From Rattus norvegicus (lineage: Eukaryota; Chordata; Mammalia; Rodentia; Muridae): a DNA stretch of 64,000 nucleotides. Shown here piece by piece: positions 47,145-59,724 of this stretch. Under the pieces are notes generated by a model. It ran no database searches. It was not told where the DNA came from and saw only the letters and a list, made by a program, of their open reading frames with translations. How positions within the stretch are numbered: position 1 is the stretch's first letter; each line of letters begins with the position of its first letter. A program made the translations under genes and the position numbers. The stretch is from positions 44,674,439 to 44,738,438 of the forward strand of contig NC_086034.1 in the NCBI RefSeq assembly GCF_036323735.1. The letters run 5' to 3'.

Positions 47145-48310
47145 ACTCAAACCAGCATCCTAGGACCTTCATGGTGGGGCAAAAAAGGGGAAAAGATGGA
47201 TCTGGGGGAAATCTGTTCCAGCCAAAGGGATGCCATACTAATTTACTATGCACCTTCATATCTGTTTCCACTCATGGTAATCCATTATCCTAGTAAAATC
47301 CCTATGGAAGATCATTGGCTTGGTGGATCAACTTCTTGCTTGCACAGGAAAGATCCATGTAAGGATCAAAGGAAGTGCCTCTCTGCCTCTGAAATGAATC
47401 TAACTCCTTTCCAGGAATGAGGCAGAAACAGTTCTCCTGCTTGCTAATTAAAATCCTTCCCACTGTCTCTTTACTCTCAGAAAGATTATTAGCCATTGGA
47501 AGGACTTAGAGGTAGATTTGAGAGTCTTTCTCTTTGATTTTCTCACGCCGTGGCCAAGAAAAGGCTTTCTTTCATCCATCTGCTAATGCTGGGTTTTCTA
47601 ATTGGTTCCATAATTCCAAGAGGAAAAAGGATCCAGCTTGGGTTAAAAAATTGGAAATGCATAAAGAAATAAAACTTCAGGTGAAGAATTACATAAGGAA
47701 ATAATGAAGACATGTTTTCTAGAATTTGTAGAAAAACAAAGAATTTATACTGAAAGGGGAGAAATTAAGAAAAATACAGTGACGTTATCATAAATGTTAA
47801 TAAATTGAGTTAGAAATTTAAAATGCTTGCACTTATGAAATTTTCAAACAATAAATAAAATTACTTAAAAAATAATTTCCAACAAAGAAGTTTAAAATAT
47901 ATAGAAAGTATAATTATTAACAAATAAAATGGTGGTAATATATTTTCCTTAAGAATTCCAGAACCAAAATTATGATCGACTAGTATTTTCAAAATATTAA
48001 ATGAAAATAGTTAACAACTAGAATTTCATATTAAGTAAAGGGACACATCATTCATCATTAATGAACAACTTTATGAAACTGACTTCTAGGTACCCAAAGT
48101 TTCAAAAGTTTTGCAAAACAATGACAATTGAAAACAGTCTTGAATAAAGTCATTCAAAGGAAAAAAATTAGAGATGTTTAGGTATTTTCATGACAAATGG
48201 AGTTCCAAATATTTTATGTATACCATAAAATCATATGATCCAAAATAACTAATTGAAAGATAAAGAATGAGTGGCTGAATAGTAGGCAAGCACTACCCAA
48301 GCTGTATCAA
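47145..48310. other. Unassigned sequence
   Basis: No gene recognised. Opposed open frames at 47196-47496 share the same DNA and lack motifs. Confidence 0.45.
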
Positions 48311-48314
48311 CAAC

Positions 48315-48440
48315 AACTCTATTTTTTCTCACTCTCTGAGACAGGGTCTTAGGGAATCCAGGGTGAAGTAACCTTGCTATGTAGCCAAGAATAAATCTGA
48401 CCTCCTATTCCTCTTGCCTCTAATTGTAGATGTGTTACAC
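48315..48440 (-). repeat. Old B1-type SINE relic
   Basis: ctctgagacagggtcttagg, cttgctatgtagccaagaat and tgacctcctattcctcttgc are the reverse-strand B1 landmarks with many changes. Confidence 0.5.
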
Positions 48441-48449
48441 CATTATCAG

Positions 48450-50515
48450 GTAGAAATGTTTGCTTCTCTTTCTAGTACTTGTGTATAGCTGGCTTTGTTA
48501 CTTTACCATGGGCCTTTCAAACACCTCTTTTGAATTCTCACATTGGACTTTATATTTAAAGCAGTAAAATCAGCACATATCATCTTGCTATATCTCTAGA
48601 CTACAACTTCTAATTGTTGCCACTTTATGCTTATCACATCAAAAAGCAAAAGAGGGGAGGGGAGCAGGCTGAGTTGAGATCATCCCCAGGAGTGTTAGGT
48701 AGTAATATACACTGTCAGTAGGGTTTTTAGAAAGTTTACAAAAATCAAATTAGAGAGTTTGTTTCAGATTTTGAAACAGGTAATGAGCTGAAAATTGTAA
48801 TATATATGATATAAATATCATATTTATCACAAATATATTTTGGTGATAAGTGTTAATACATATTTAATGGTTTAGTCAGAAAAAACTGCTTTTTAGCTAA
48901 TATGGTTTTCAAGTAGGAGTAGAAGAATGATCCATAGAGTTATGTCTCAGTGGAATTACTCAAAAATTACGCTTTGCACCTATTCTGCAGCTGAGACTTT
49001 GCTAGTTCATAGCCAGCTGTAAAGGAGCTGAGCTCTGAGAAATTCCACTTAGAAGTAAATGGGAATTCAATGAGGTGCACTTAACATTTTGGCTGATAAT
49101 TTGCTTGATTAACTTAATATACCATATGTGTTCATGTTATTCTTAGATTCCTCTTGTGAATACTTTCAGATCATGTATTTTTTTCCTCATGTGCTTCTCA
49201 TCCTTAACCTCTTCTACTCTTGGAAGGACAAGGTTGTCTATGACAACTAAAATTATATTTTAGTTCATTTATAATATTTATCCAATATTCTTTTTTTCCT
49301 CCATACAGCTAGAATGTAACTAAAATAGATTCCTTCATCACCATAATGTCTTTACATATCTCCACTGAAAAGTATAGTTTGTTTTTTAATAATCTATGCC
49401 AGATGGCAGAGAATTTTTAAGCTAAAGTTTAGTGAAGATAGTCTATTTTTACTCAGTTTAAAATGACAATCAAGGTTATTATACTTTTACTGATAAATTT
49501 TATAGTAAAAATGTTACACAAGCATTAAGAATAAATTTAATTTTTTAAATTAGGATTTTATTTATATATTTATTACATTGTATACTGTTATTTATATCAT
49601 ATGGAGGGAACTGTGAATGTATGAATATATTGCTTATGCTAGAATTAGGAAAAGTGATCTAAATCTTTGGAAATTCATTAAGCATGAAAAATGAGGGGCC
49701 AATGGGGATAAAATGGAAAAGGACTTTAAAGAATATATTTTCTTGACAACTTAACTTTGAAACTAATATAATTATTTCACTACTATTAAAATAATAACCA
49801 AAAATAAAATATCTATGTTTTTACAATATATTATTTTATTGATTGTTGGTATTCACACTTTTTCTGTTTCTTAATCTCAGTTTTTCATGATAATAAGCAC
49901 ATATATTTAAATTTAGAGAACATATATCAAATTTGAAAGCTTATAATTCATTGACTTCTTTGGGTGGCATATAAACCTTCATGTTTTTTGATCCCTCCCT
50001 TTTGTATTCTAAAATGTTGGGGAGTCCATGTAAACTATACTTCTCTTTTGTCTGATTGGCTCTGCCTCTTGGAAGTTGTTAGAGAGTTCAGAGAAAGTTG
50101 AAAGATTAAGGGAACTGTTCATTCCCTTTTGTTCTCAGTCTTGTTAGAATCCCTCTTCTGTGTGCTTCCTTTGGCTCCCCACTGTGGGCTTTGACACTTT
50201 CTTACCCTCTGACAATCAACTTCAGTATAGTCCATGAAGAATGCCAGGACCAGTTGGCTTGCTCCCTCTTCTCCTGTCAAACCTTAATTCCAGATCCACA
50301 GGGCCTTTTCTTTAAGATACAGGGGAACCCCTATTGGACCTTCATAGAGGAAGTCCCAGAACTGCAAGCCTAACCTTGCAGTCAGTTCTGTAGCCCTAAT
50401 GAAAGCTGTTGGTTGCTTGGTAAGGTCAATGCTGTCATGACACTTTGTTGCCATCCTTGTTCTTGACTATTTGCTAATAAGTTTTCATGTTAGATTATCT
50501 TATCTCTAGTGGAGA
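48450..50515. other. Unassigned AT-rich sequence
   Basis: No supported gene or repeat. Local palindrome-rich AT tract at 48800-48850. Confidence 0.45.
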
Positions 50516-50519
50516 CAAA

Positions 50520-51090
50520 CAAGCATTGTGATCTCATGAGTGGAATCTAAACTTGTGGAGTCGAAAAACTACAACTGTATAGAAATAGAGAGCAGATGGT
50601 TAATTCTCAGAGAAGTGGATCAGCATCAAAAAAGAGAAGGTTTTCTTCAATGGATACAACACTACAGTTAAAGAGGAGGAATAAGTTTTTATGTTTTGTG
50701 TCTACAGTGGCTATTGATAAGAATATATTGGACAAGCATGGGACAGACCTATTGCCCTTACACATATGTAAGAGATGTGCAGCTTAGTACTCATGTGGAA
50801 CCTATAGTAACAGGAACAGGGGGCTGTCTCTGACTTTGTTGTCTGCCTTGGATGCCTTTCCTCTAACTAGATGGTCTCGTATACACTCAATAGAAGAAGA
50901 TGAGCCCAGTCCTGCTACAACTTGATATGGCAAAGTAGGTTGACATCCATGGGAGGTCTTCTCTTCTTTGAGAAGAAAGGGAGGTGACATAGGGGAAGGA
51001 AAAGTGAGAGGAAGGAACTGGGAGGCAAAGAAGGAGGTAAACCTCTGATAGAGATATAAAGTAAATAATTAAATTAATTGAAGAAAAATA
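50520..51090 (+). mobile_element. Old L1 (Lx-like) 3' UTR
   Basis: tgatctcatgagtggaatct, tagaaatagagagcagatgg, a region with ggttgacatccatgggaggt, and the G/A-rich terminus (aaagggaggtgacatagggg) ending in aaataattaaattaattgaa. This is a sense-strand rodent L1 3' terminus without ORF2. Confidence 0.55.
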
Positions 51091-51369
51091 CATTCAAAGC
51101 AACTAAAAGTGGAATTCTTTAACATTCTTACCACCAAAAAATGGTATACATATTTTAGGTAGGGTTAAATAAATCGCTAACTGCCCCAAGTTAAATATTA
51201 GACAATAGATACATAATAAATCATATTCGGATATATATATATATTCATTTTAAGAAATTACTACTTCAAATTCTATCTGGCAAAATAAACCCTGGACTTC
51301 CTTTCTCTTGACTAGATACTGATAAAAGAGGTAAGTATGATATGTTCTCAAGAACATAATACATTTCTC

Positions 51370-51935
51370 AAATATATTTGTCTTTTTCTGAAATTTTTTA
51401 ATCACTGATGAAAGTGGATTATTCTCTTATACAATACATCTTGTCCACAGTTTTCCCTCCTTCTATTTCTCCCAGCTTCCTCACCCTCTCTCCCCTCTCT
51501 GCTAGATCCACTACCCCTCTATTTTCATTCAGAAGAGACTAGATCTCCCAAGAGACACCTGTCAACAAGATACAATAAGAAAAGGAAAAGCACTCACTCT
51601 GAAGGTGGACATGACTACCCAACAAGAGGAAAACAGTCCCCAGAGCAGGCAAAAGAGTCAGGGACAGGCCCACTCCCACAGTTAGGAGTCCCACAAAAAA
51701 ATGCAAAGCTAACAGTCTTAATATATATGCAGAGAACCTGGTATATATTTTTGCCCACCCTGTGATTGCCACTTCAATCCCTGCAAATCTGTGAGAGGCC
51801 TGCCTATCATACTCACGAGCCATGTTTTCCTGTTGACCTTCTTCCTCTCTGACTCCTACAATTCCCATCATCTCCACCGTCAGGATCTTCTTCCTCTGGG
51901 TTTCCCCCAAGCACTTGTTCTTAAGTACTGTCAGA
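51370..51935 (-). mobile_element. Old L1 (Lx-like) 3' UTR, reverse orientation
   Basis: gagcaggcaaaagagtcagg, cccactcccacagttaggag, tatatgcagagaacctggta and ccatgttttcctgttgacct are antisense landmarks of a rodent L1 3' UTR. The 123-residue minus-strand open frame (51539-51910) is within it and is not considered a gene. Confidence 0.65.
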
Positions 51936-52348
51936 ACTTTTCAAGATGTTAAGTACTAGGAAACAAATCTAGGGTCTCACATGATTTAAACAATCATCCA
52001 AACACAGGCTTACCTAGAATTTTCTCTTTGTACTGCAAAGTAGATGTCTATCCTCATACATACATAATTTCTCAATAAATACGTTATTACACATTTTAAG
52101 GTAATTATCTTTTTACCTAGACTTCTAGATAAACTGTTTGGGAGGTATTTATGATATATCTTTTAAATATATTAGCCAAATAAAAGAGGGAAATTGTATG
52201 AGTTTGCTAGCTAACTGGTTCATTCAATCATTACATATATGCTTCTGTCTGAAAGAAAACTCTTTCTATTTGTGTGTTTGGGGAAGAGAAGTGATGATTT
52301 TTGAAGCCTATTAGTCTTTGCAAATTTCAAGTAAATGATCTAATCTTA

Positions 52349-52618
52349 ACTCTAGTCACTAAATTGTTCAATAGAACCTAAGCTCTTTGTCTAATCTCAA
52401 TGGTGATAATTTATGTCTACTTGAGCTCTAGCTATTCTACTGGCTTCAGGACCTCACACTGTGCATATAGCTTTTGTGTCTTGAACAAGCAATTTAATTA
52501 GATATCCTTGAGGAAGAGCAGGTGGAAGGGATACCATGAGATCAGGACCAGAGGCATGTATAGGAGAATGTGAATCACTCCACTTATCATTTTTTTTCTC
52601 CTACTGTTCTCACTAATG
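52349..52618 (+). repeat. Left arm of a 270-bp inverted duplication (source copy)
   Basis: These 270 bp are the reverse complement of 54889-55157, with two substitutions and one A-run length difference by my reading. The sequence (ctctagtcactaaattgttc ... gttctcactaatg) matches no repeat family I recognise. Because the other arm interrupts an L1, this arm is the likely source. Confidence 0.95.
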
Positions 52619-52624
52619 GAATCT

Positions 52625-53085
52625 AGTATGGCCACGTTCTTAAAAGACACAACCATATATTTCTTAAATACACTTCAACTTAATTTTTCCAGCCACCAAA
52701 CAAGTAAATATTATAGATAATGAATAATTAAAAATGTTAACTGGAACTTTTCAAGTTTGTAAGGAAAGATATTACAAAGAAATTATACCTCTATATAGAT
52801 CTGTAGTTTTGCTTCAAAAAAAAAAGAAAGAAAGAATAGAAAACTTTAAAATTCAGATAAACTATAAACCAAAAAGAAAGAAAATCCAATGACAGTGAAG
52901 AGCTACTGGGACAAGCAGAACCTGGCCAAGGCTGTAAACAGAAATGCTGAAGGGCTGTCAAAATCTCAGCAGGATTGGGAGTCTCTGCTTAGTTGCTAAC
53001 CACCAAAGTAACCCAGTAGAACTGAAGTAAAAAAGAAAAGAGTTGTGCCTTGATCAGCTAAAGATTCAAGTAGAGAAGAAGCTAA
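52625..53085. other. Unassigned sequence
   Basis: No gene or repeat recognised except an A-rich patch at 52817-52836. Confidence 0.45.
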
Positions 53086-53087
53086 AA

Positions 53088-53232
<145 letters not shown>

Positions 53233-53239
53233 AAAACTC

Positions 53240-54245
53240 CACCTTGCTCTTTTCTCACCCTTGGAAGGTGTACCATTCTGGGACAGGTCTGTGGAGCTTC
53301 CTGCAAAGGACCCATGTTTTATAGAACCTGGGTCTTAGATTAGGAAAGGAGTGAGGTCTGGATACAGAAAAACACTGAGCAATGAATCAATAAGGAGGAA
53401 AAGGTCAAATTTTCCCCTTACTCCCGTCTAATGAAATGTCCATCCGCAAAGACTCATGAAGAGAACCTGGATCTAGGCCTTAAAAACAAAGACCTAAGAG
53501 TGCAAGCAGCAGGCTTAAGCACATGAAATGTCAGGCACTTGACAATAGTTCCTATCACAGACAATAAAAGCTTCAATTTTTTTTAACCTGCTGGGAAAAA
53601 GACAAAAACTGCAGGCATATATTCTCCTTATATATTAAAGCCATTATGTTTATGAAATCTACAAATAACCATAGTTTAATAAAAACATTATTAGAGTAGA
53701 GTAATACTGCAGCAATTAAAATAGTAAATGAAACAAAATAATTGAAAGGGACTTACAGGCAATTGAAGAATGGGAGTCAGTTGGTAAGAATCTCAGTACT
53801 GCCCATCTTCTATTTTCTTGTTTTCCTTGTGATTGGGAACAATCCGGGTGCTTTGGCCACTATACTCTCGTTTTAAATACTGTATTTTATGTTCCACTGC
53901 AAGCAAGAGAGATACTATAACACTGGCTCTGACTTAGGAACTTTACATCTCAGTTCTCAGTGTGGCTTCAAAACGGTTCAAAAACTCACTCTAAGAGCAG
54001 TGTGTTTCAGGGATTCTCCCTAGAAGTCAGAGAATGACTGAGTACTTTTTTTTAACTTCTGTCAAAAGAAAAACATAAAAATCTATGAAGTTTGGAATAA
54101 TGCCTCTAAAGTGATGTTTATACTCACAGACAAATGTTACCCTCTGCTTTAATTAAAGACGCCTTCTAGGTAATGAATGGCAGTGAATGCAGAGACACGT
54201 GGCTAGCCAAGTTGTGGAGAATAAGTGACTGTTGAGCCCTGAACA
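53240..54245. other. Unassigned sequence
   Basis: No gene or clear repeat recognised. Confidence 0.45.
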
Positions 54246-54249
54246 AGAT

Positions 54250-55915
54250 ATTTTTTTCACTTTTAATATTTAGCATTTTCATTGGATATTTATGTATTTG
54301 CATTTTAAATGTTATCCCCTTTCACCCCCTCTCCCATCTCCTCTCCGTCTCCCCATTTCTATGAAGATGCTTCCACTACCACCTCAACACCCTCGAATTC
54401 TCCTACACTGGGCAAACAAGCCTTCACAGGACCAAGGGCTTCTCCTCCTATTAATGCCAGACAATGCCATCCTCTGCTACATATGCAGTTGTAGCCATCT
54501 GTCCCTCTTTGGTTGGTGCTTTACTCCCTGGGAGTTCTGGGAGGTCTAGTAGGTTGATATTGTTCTTCCAATGGGGTTGCAAGCCCCTTCAGCTCCTTCA
54601 TTCCTTTCTCGACTCCCTCATTGGGATCTATGTGCTCCATCCAATGATAAGCTGCAAGCGTCCTCATCTGTATCAGTAAGGCTCTGGCAGAGCCTCTCAG
54701 GAGACATCCATATCAGGCTCCTGTCAGCAAGCACTTCTTGGCATCAGCAATAATGACTGTGTTTGGTGGATGCTTATGGGATGGATCCCCAGGTGGAGCA
54801 GTCTCTGGATGGCCTTTCCTTTAACTTCTGCTCCAATAAACAGTCTCTGTATTTTCTCCCATGACTATTTTGTTCCCCCTTCTAAGGACATTAGTGAGAA
54901 CAGTAGGAGAAAAAAATGATAAGTGGAGTGATTCACATTCTCCTATACATGCCTCTGGTCCTGATCTCATGGTATCCCTTCCACCTGCTCTTCCTCAAGG
55001 ATATCTAATTAAATTGCTTGTTCAAGACACAAAAGCTATATGCACAGTGTGAGGTCCTGAAGCCAGTAGAATAGCTAGAGCTCAAGTAGACATAAATTAT
55101 CACCATTGAGATTAGACAAAGAACTTAGATTCTATTGAACAATTTAGTGACTAGAGTCATTTTGGTCTTCCTTCTTCGAGCTTCATATGGTCTGTGATTT
55201 TTTCTTGGGTATTCCGAGCATTTGGGCTAATGTCCACTTATCAGTGAGTGTATACCATGTGTGTACTTTTGTGACTGGGCTACCTGACTCAGGATGATAT
55301 TTTCTAGTTCCATCCATTTGCCTAAGAATTTCATTAGTCATTGTTTCTAATAGCTGAGTAGTACTCCATTGTGTAAATGTACCACATTTTTTTATCGATT
55401 TCTCAGTTGTAGGACAACTGGGTTGTTTCTACATCTAGCTATTTATAAAGAAGACTGCTATTAACATGGTGGAGCATGTGTCCTTATTATATGTTGGAAC
55501 ATCTTTTGGGTATATGTCCAGGAGTGGTATAGCTGGGTCCTCAGCTATACTATGTTCAATTTTCTGACAAACCACCACATTAATTTCCAGAGTGGTTGTA
55601 CCAGCTTACAATCCCACCAAGAATGGAGGGGTGTTCCTCTTTCTCCATATCCTTACCAGCATCTGCTCTCACCTGAGTTTTTGATCTTAGCCATTCTGAC
55701 TGGTGTGAGGTGGGATCTCAGGGTAGTTTTGATTTGCATTTCCTTGATGACTAAGGATGTTGAACATTTCTTTAGGTGCTTCCGTAGCCATTCAACATTA
55801 GGTAGTTGTGATTTCTTTGTTTAGCTCTGTACTCCATTTTAAAATAGGATTATTTGGTTCTCTGAAAGTCTACTTTCTTGAGTTTTTTGTGTATATTAGA
55901 TATTAGCCCTCTACC
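54250..55915 (-). mobile_element. 5'-truncated L1, reverse orientation, interrupted
   Basis: The left end is the antisense 3' terminus (gcattttaaatgttatcccc). The 3' UTR continues to 54888 (ctcaggagacatccatatca; tccccaggtggagcagtctc). From 55158 the 3' UTR/ORF2 junction resumes and ORF2 follows to about 55915 (catccatttgcctaagaatt; ccaggagtggtatagctggg; gatattagccctctac). The gap holds the inverted-duplication arm. All frames are broken; open frames on the plus strand are antisense. Confidence 0.9.
54889..55157 (-). repeat. Right arm of the inverted duplication, inserted in L1
   Basis: This arm is the near-identical reverse complement of 52349-52618. Left of it the L1 reads ccccttctaagga; right of it, cattttggtcttcc. 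In other L1 copies these words are separated only by about 15-25 bp, so the arm replaced a short piece of L1 3' UTR. No poly(A) tail or TSD borders the arm. Confidence 0.95.
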
Positions 55916-55919
55916 GGGA

Positions 55920-57125
55920 TGACAAGAGCATGCTTGTCAATTGAGTAGTCAATTCTGGGTTGAAAAGGATCTCATGGGTTGTTTTCCTCCCTTCTAAACT
56001 ATCAGCCATTATGGAATATGTGCTAAGGTGACAGTTATTTTCTCCAATCTTGGGTTCATCTGGTGAGCTCATCAGGGTCTACTGCACAGTTCCAAACTAA
56101 TGGTAACAAAGAATATCACAAAAATACTTGGTGAGTCAGAAAACAAGACAAAAGGACATGAATATGGAAAGGAATTTAAAGGAGTTGGGTTTGAGAAGGT
56201 TGGGATAAAGAAAAGGGAACCCTGACAGTGAATGTAATCCAATTGTGTAATTCATGTGTTTGAAATCATCAAACACAAAATGAAATCTAAGTTATTTTCT
56301 TTTAAATCTAAGAAAATGGTGTGGAATCCCAATAGGTAGTCATCAATGATGTTGTGAAGTATACAATAGGCACAACACAGGTCCTGTCTAACAAAAAATT
56401 ATTCAAGCCAGATGTTACTAATATACAAACTAAGAATTGATATAAATTATTATTCATTCATTGTTTTGAATACAAAAGAACTAAATAGAAATGACACTAT
56501 AAAAATATATACTTAAAAATCCTAAATATAAAATCAAGTTCAAGAAGTTAATTTAGTTTCTTAATAATATAATGAAGTAGATGTTTATAGTTTAAATTAT
56601 ATTAGTACGTGTGCCCATTTAGTGTAATGAAGCCTTCTGGCAGATTTCTGAACCTAAAAAACAGGCCTTCTGATTAACTTCTGGTTAACTTATTTAGAAT
56701 AATCATTAAAATAGAATCATTAGAGTTGATCATAAATATGTTCCCCAATTAATATCAATAATTTTATAAATACACAAGACTTGACTATATCAGGCAATTC
56801 TTTAGGAAGTTGAGATTATCCTGAACTCCTAAAATTATAGAAATTTCAATGTTACACACTTCATTAAACACTGTCAGCTCTTCTAACACATGTCACTAAT
56901 ACATGGAGATAAATGTTAAGAAAAATAGGGAATTAAAATAGAATCAGAATTTATAATGCAATGTGCAATATTGTAATACTCATTTAAGAAAATCACTTCC
57001 TTAGCATAAAAAACAACATTGAATGGATAAATTTCAGTGACCTGTCCTATGAAGATAAAGAATTCTGTTATCTTTGTTAAGTTGAGGCAAACTGAAGAAC
57101 AACTTAGTAAGACAATCGGAGGTTT
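55920..57125. other. Unassigned AT-rich sequence
   Basis: No supported gene or repeat recognised. Confidence 0.45.
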
Positions 57126-57128
57126 TAG

Positions 57129-57458
57129 CCTAGTAAGAGCACCAGTGGAAGGGGAAGCCCTTGGTCCTGCCAAGACTGAACCCCCAATGAATGTGATTGT
57201 TGTGGGGAGGGAGGTAATGGGGGGAGGATGGGGAGGGGAACACCCATGGAGAAGGGGAGGGGGAGGGGATAGGAGGATGTTGGCCTGAAAACCCGGGAAA
57301 GGGAATAACAATTGAAATGTAAATAAGAAGGGGTTGGGGATTTAGCTCAGTGGTAGAGTGCTTGGCTAGCAAGGGCAAGCCCCTGGGTTCAGTCCCCAGC
57401 TCCGGAAAAACAAAATAAAAAAAAAAAAGAAATACCCAAGTTAATAAAGATGAAAAAA
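57129..57458 (+). mobile_element. 5'-truncated young-type L1 3' end, split by an ID SINE
   Basis: Begins cctagtaagagcaccagtgg, nearly the same as 31911 of the young L1, and includes the G-rich tract (57196-57275). The tail aaatgtaaataagaa is interrupted by an ID element and resumes as agaaatacccaagttaataa. Overlapping open frames on both strands are repeat shadows. Confidence 0.92.
57330..57431 (+). mobile_element. ID SINE nested in the L1 3' end
   Basis: The body 57330-57405 starts ggggttggggatttagctca and ends agctccgg, followed by an A-rich tail (57406-57431). Pol III A-box (tagctcagtggtagag) and B-box (gggttcagtcccc) words are visible. It lies between the L1 words ataagaa and agaaatac, so it inserted after the L1 did; the shared agaa plus A-run blurs the TSD. 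Confidence 0.95.
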
Positions 57459-57469
57459 AAGTGTCTTTC

Positions 57470-58205
57470 ATCTATTTCTAGCCACTTTCCAAGCATGCAC
57501 TTGTCTTTTCAATTACTCTGTTATCAATCTGGAATAGTGATTTACAGGAATGCCACGGCTTTCACTCTGTTGATGTATTTTAAACACACTTTAAAGTTTA
57601 GACATAAACATGGCAGCACAGGACTAATTTAAGATTAGATATAGGCTGTCTTTCTAAGTGTCTTAGTTTGCCCAGTGGGAAAAAGAAATCCCACAGCTTA
57701 ATCCTGTTAATTAGCTTTTGGCAAGCACAGCCACAGACATCAGAAGTCCGTCTCACTCTTCTCTGAGCTTTAATAATAGCTGATAGCGGCGTTTTCTTTT
57801 TCTGTTCTAATCTTTCTCTTACCATGCTAATTTTAATCATCCCTCCAACTCATTCTTACTGCAACTTCCACTCCTCAAAGAATAGTATAAAAAAGAAGTT
57901 GTGGCAGAAGACTGTTCTTTTCAGTTTGGCTTTAAGTGCTTCTTAAAAAGGATAAAAGTATTTCAGCTCTTTAATATTTTAAATTTGTCTTTTCAACATG
58001 TGATGGCATCTGAGGAAATTTTATGATGATAATGTTCAGGACCTGCCTAGTTGTGCTGCGATGATAGGTGGTGGAACATCTTTCACAGCTCCCATCAAGA
58101 ATAGTTAATTTATTAGGTAGCCAGGTAAGCTCGGCTTACATGGAACCTAAATTGTAATAAGCAACCAAAAAGAAATTGTATGTTTATCTTAAGGCATTAT
58201 TTAAT
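57470..58205. other. Unassigned sequence
   Basis: No supported gene. The 80-residue minus-strand open frame (57598-57840) has no recognised motif. Confidence 0.45.
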
Positions 58206-58209
58206 TAAA

Positions 58210-58233
58210 TACACACACACACACGCGCGCGCG

Positions 58234-58267
<34 letters not shown>
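58210..58267. repeat. (CA)n microsatellite with CG core
   Basis: A CA run contains an alternating cgcgcgcgcg stretch at 58224-58233, followed by a further CA run. Fully alternating purine-pyrimidine over most of its length. Confidence 0.97.
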
Positions 58268-58268
<1 letters not shown>

Positions 58269-58279
58269 GGGGATTGGGG

Positions 58280-59285
58280 GGAGAAGGTCAAATAACCCCA
58301 AGTTTAGTTTGTCAAGAGTCAAGAGCTTTAGGAAATATGGTTGCTGTGTACACTGTTCACATTGCAAGTTTTTGTTATTTTTTAACAGCAAAGAAATAAT
58401 ATTTACGATGAAGTTTGGGTCTTATCAGAAGAAAGTCTAAACATGTTGCAAATAAAATCACCAGATATTCCATAATGCTATTTTTTAAATAATAGGATAA
58501 TTACCAACTGGTTTGGGTAACTGCCAAGCATGCCATTATGATCTTTTTATACTAGTATTTTTGTATCATTAAACTACATGCAAAAGAAGCTCACACATTC
58601 ATTTATCTATGATGTGTCAGTCTCCTTGTTATTAATTGTTGTCTTTTATTGATTGACTTTTATTTTATCTTACCCTGTTCTGTATTTTATGAGTGTTTAC
58701 TGAAATAGAGACATTCTGTTAAGCACTTAAAAATAATTTATTTTGCTCTTGCTTTTGCTCTCTTTTCTGTTCTCTTGCCCTTTTCCCCTCTGTCCCTTCT
58801 CTCCCCTTTCCTTTTCCCCTTCCCCCTTCCCTCCACGTGCTCATGGTCAACCTTTCCTTTCCTCTTCTACTCTTCTCTCATTAAACCTTTCCACATGGAA
58901 AAATTATTTTAATGAAAAAACAACCATATACAAACCTGCTATTAAACATCACAGATGGGGAAAATGAAGCTTGCACATGCAAATTGCGATAGCAAGGACC
59001 TGTCTGTGCTTCCCTCACGACTTCCCAGGCACTTTGTATATATGACTTCCTCTTCACATCTATTTTCTGCCTGATTCACATTGCTTTTCCCCAAGTTACA
59101 GAATTTGTATGTGTTCTATGTAAAGTATACATTCAGCTTCATTTTTGTTCAATTAAGGCTTAAAAAAAAACTGTTAAATTTACCTTGAAGAAAGTAGATA
59201 ATTTAGCTACATATTAGTGAAATATGATAAACCATTACTAATTTTATAAGATGTGCTATGCTACACTGTCATTAACTAGGAGATT
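58280..59285. other. Unassigned sequence
   Basis: Contains a pyrimidine-rich patch at 58750-58880 (tcccctt units). No supported gene. Confidence 0.45.
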
Positions 59286-59289
59286 TCTT

Positions 59290-59722
59290 CTGGTAATCAT
59301 ATGGAAGTTACAATCAGGATAGATCAACAATATGGCTGCCTAAGCAAGCCCTGAACCAGAATAGCACCAATGGATGTGCTAATGTGAAAGGGAAATCTCA
59401 TTGAGCTCCACCCCTGGGCAGAGAACTACCAGTAACTGAGGAGTCCTGAGAGGAACAATAATCTTCTCCAGGATGAGCCCTATGATTAGTTATCCAATAC
59501 CAACTAGTTAGCCCTGGCAGCATATGCAAATAAGTAACACTAAGCTGACCGAGCAGTTTGTATACAATACAGCGGGGTGGGTGGGGGTGGGGACATTCTC
59601 TTGATCCTCTTGGAGATGGGGTGGGAGGAGGTATGGGATGGGGAGTGGTGGGGGCAGACTGGGAGGGGGATGAAGTCTGGACTGTAAAAATGGATTAAAG
59701 AATAAAAATAGATAAATTTTAA
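59290..59722 (+). mobile_element. Old L1 (Lx-like) 3' UTR
   Basis: gggaaatctcattgagctcc, acccctgggcagagaactac, ctccaggatgagccctatga, ttatccaataccaactagtt, gcatatgcaaataagtaaca, then a G-rich block (59571-59670) and an A-rich end with aataaa. This is the sense 3' UTR of an old rodent L1. Confidence 0.7.
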
Positions 59723-59724
59723 AA

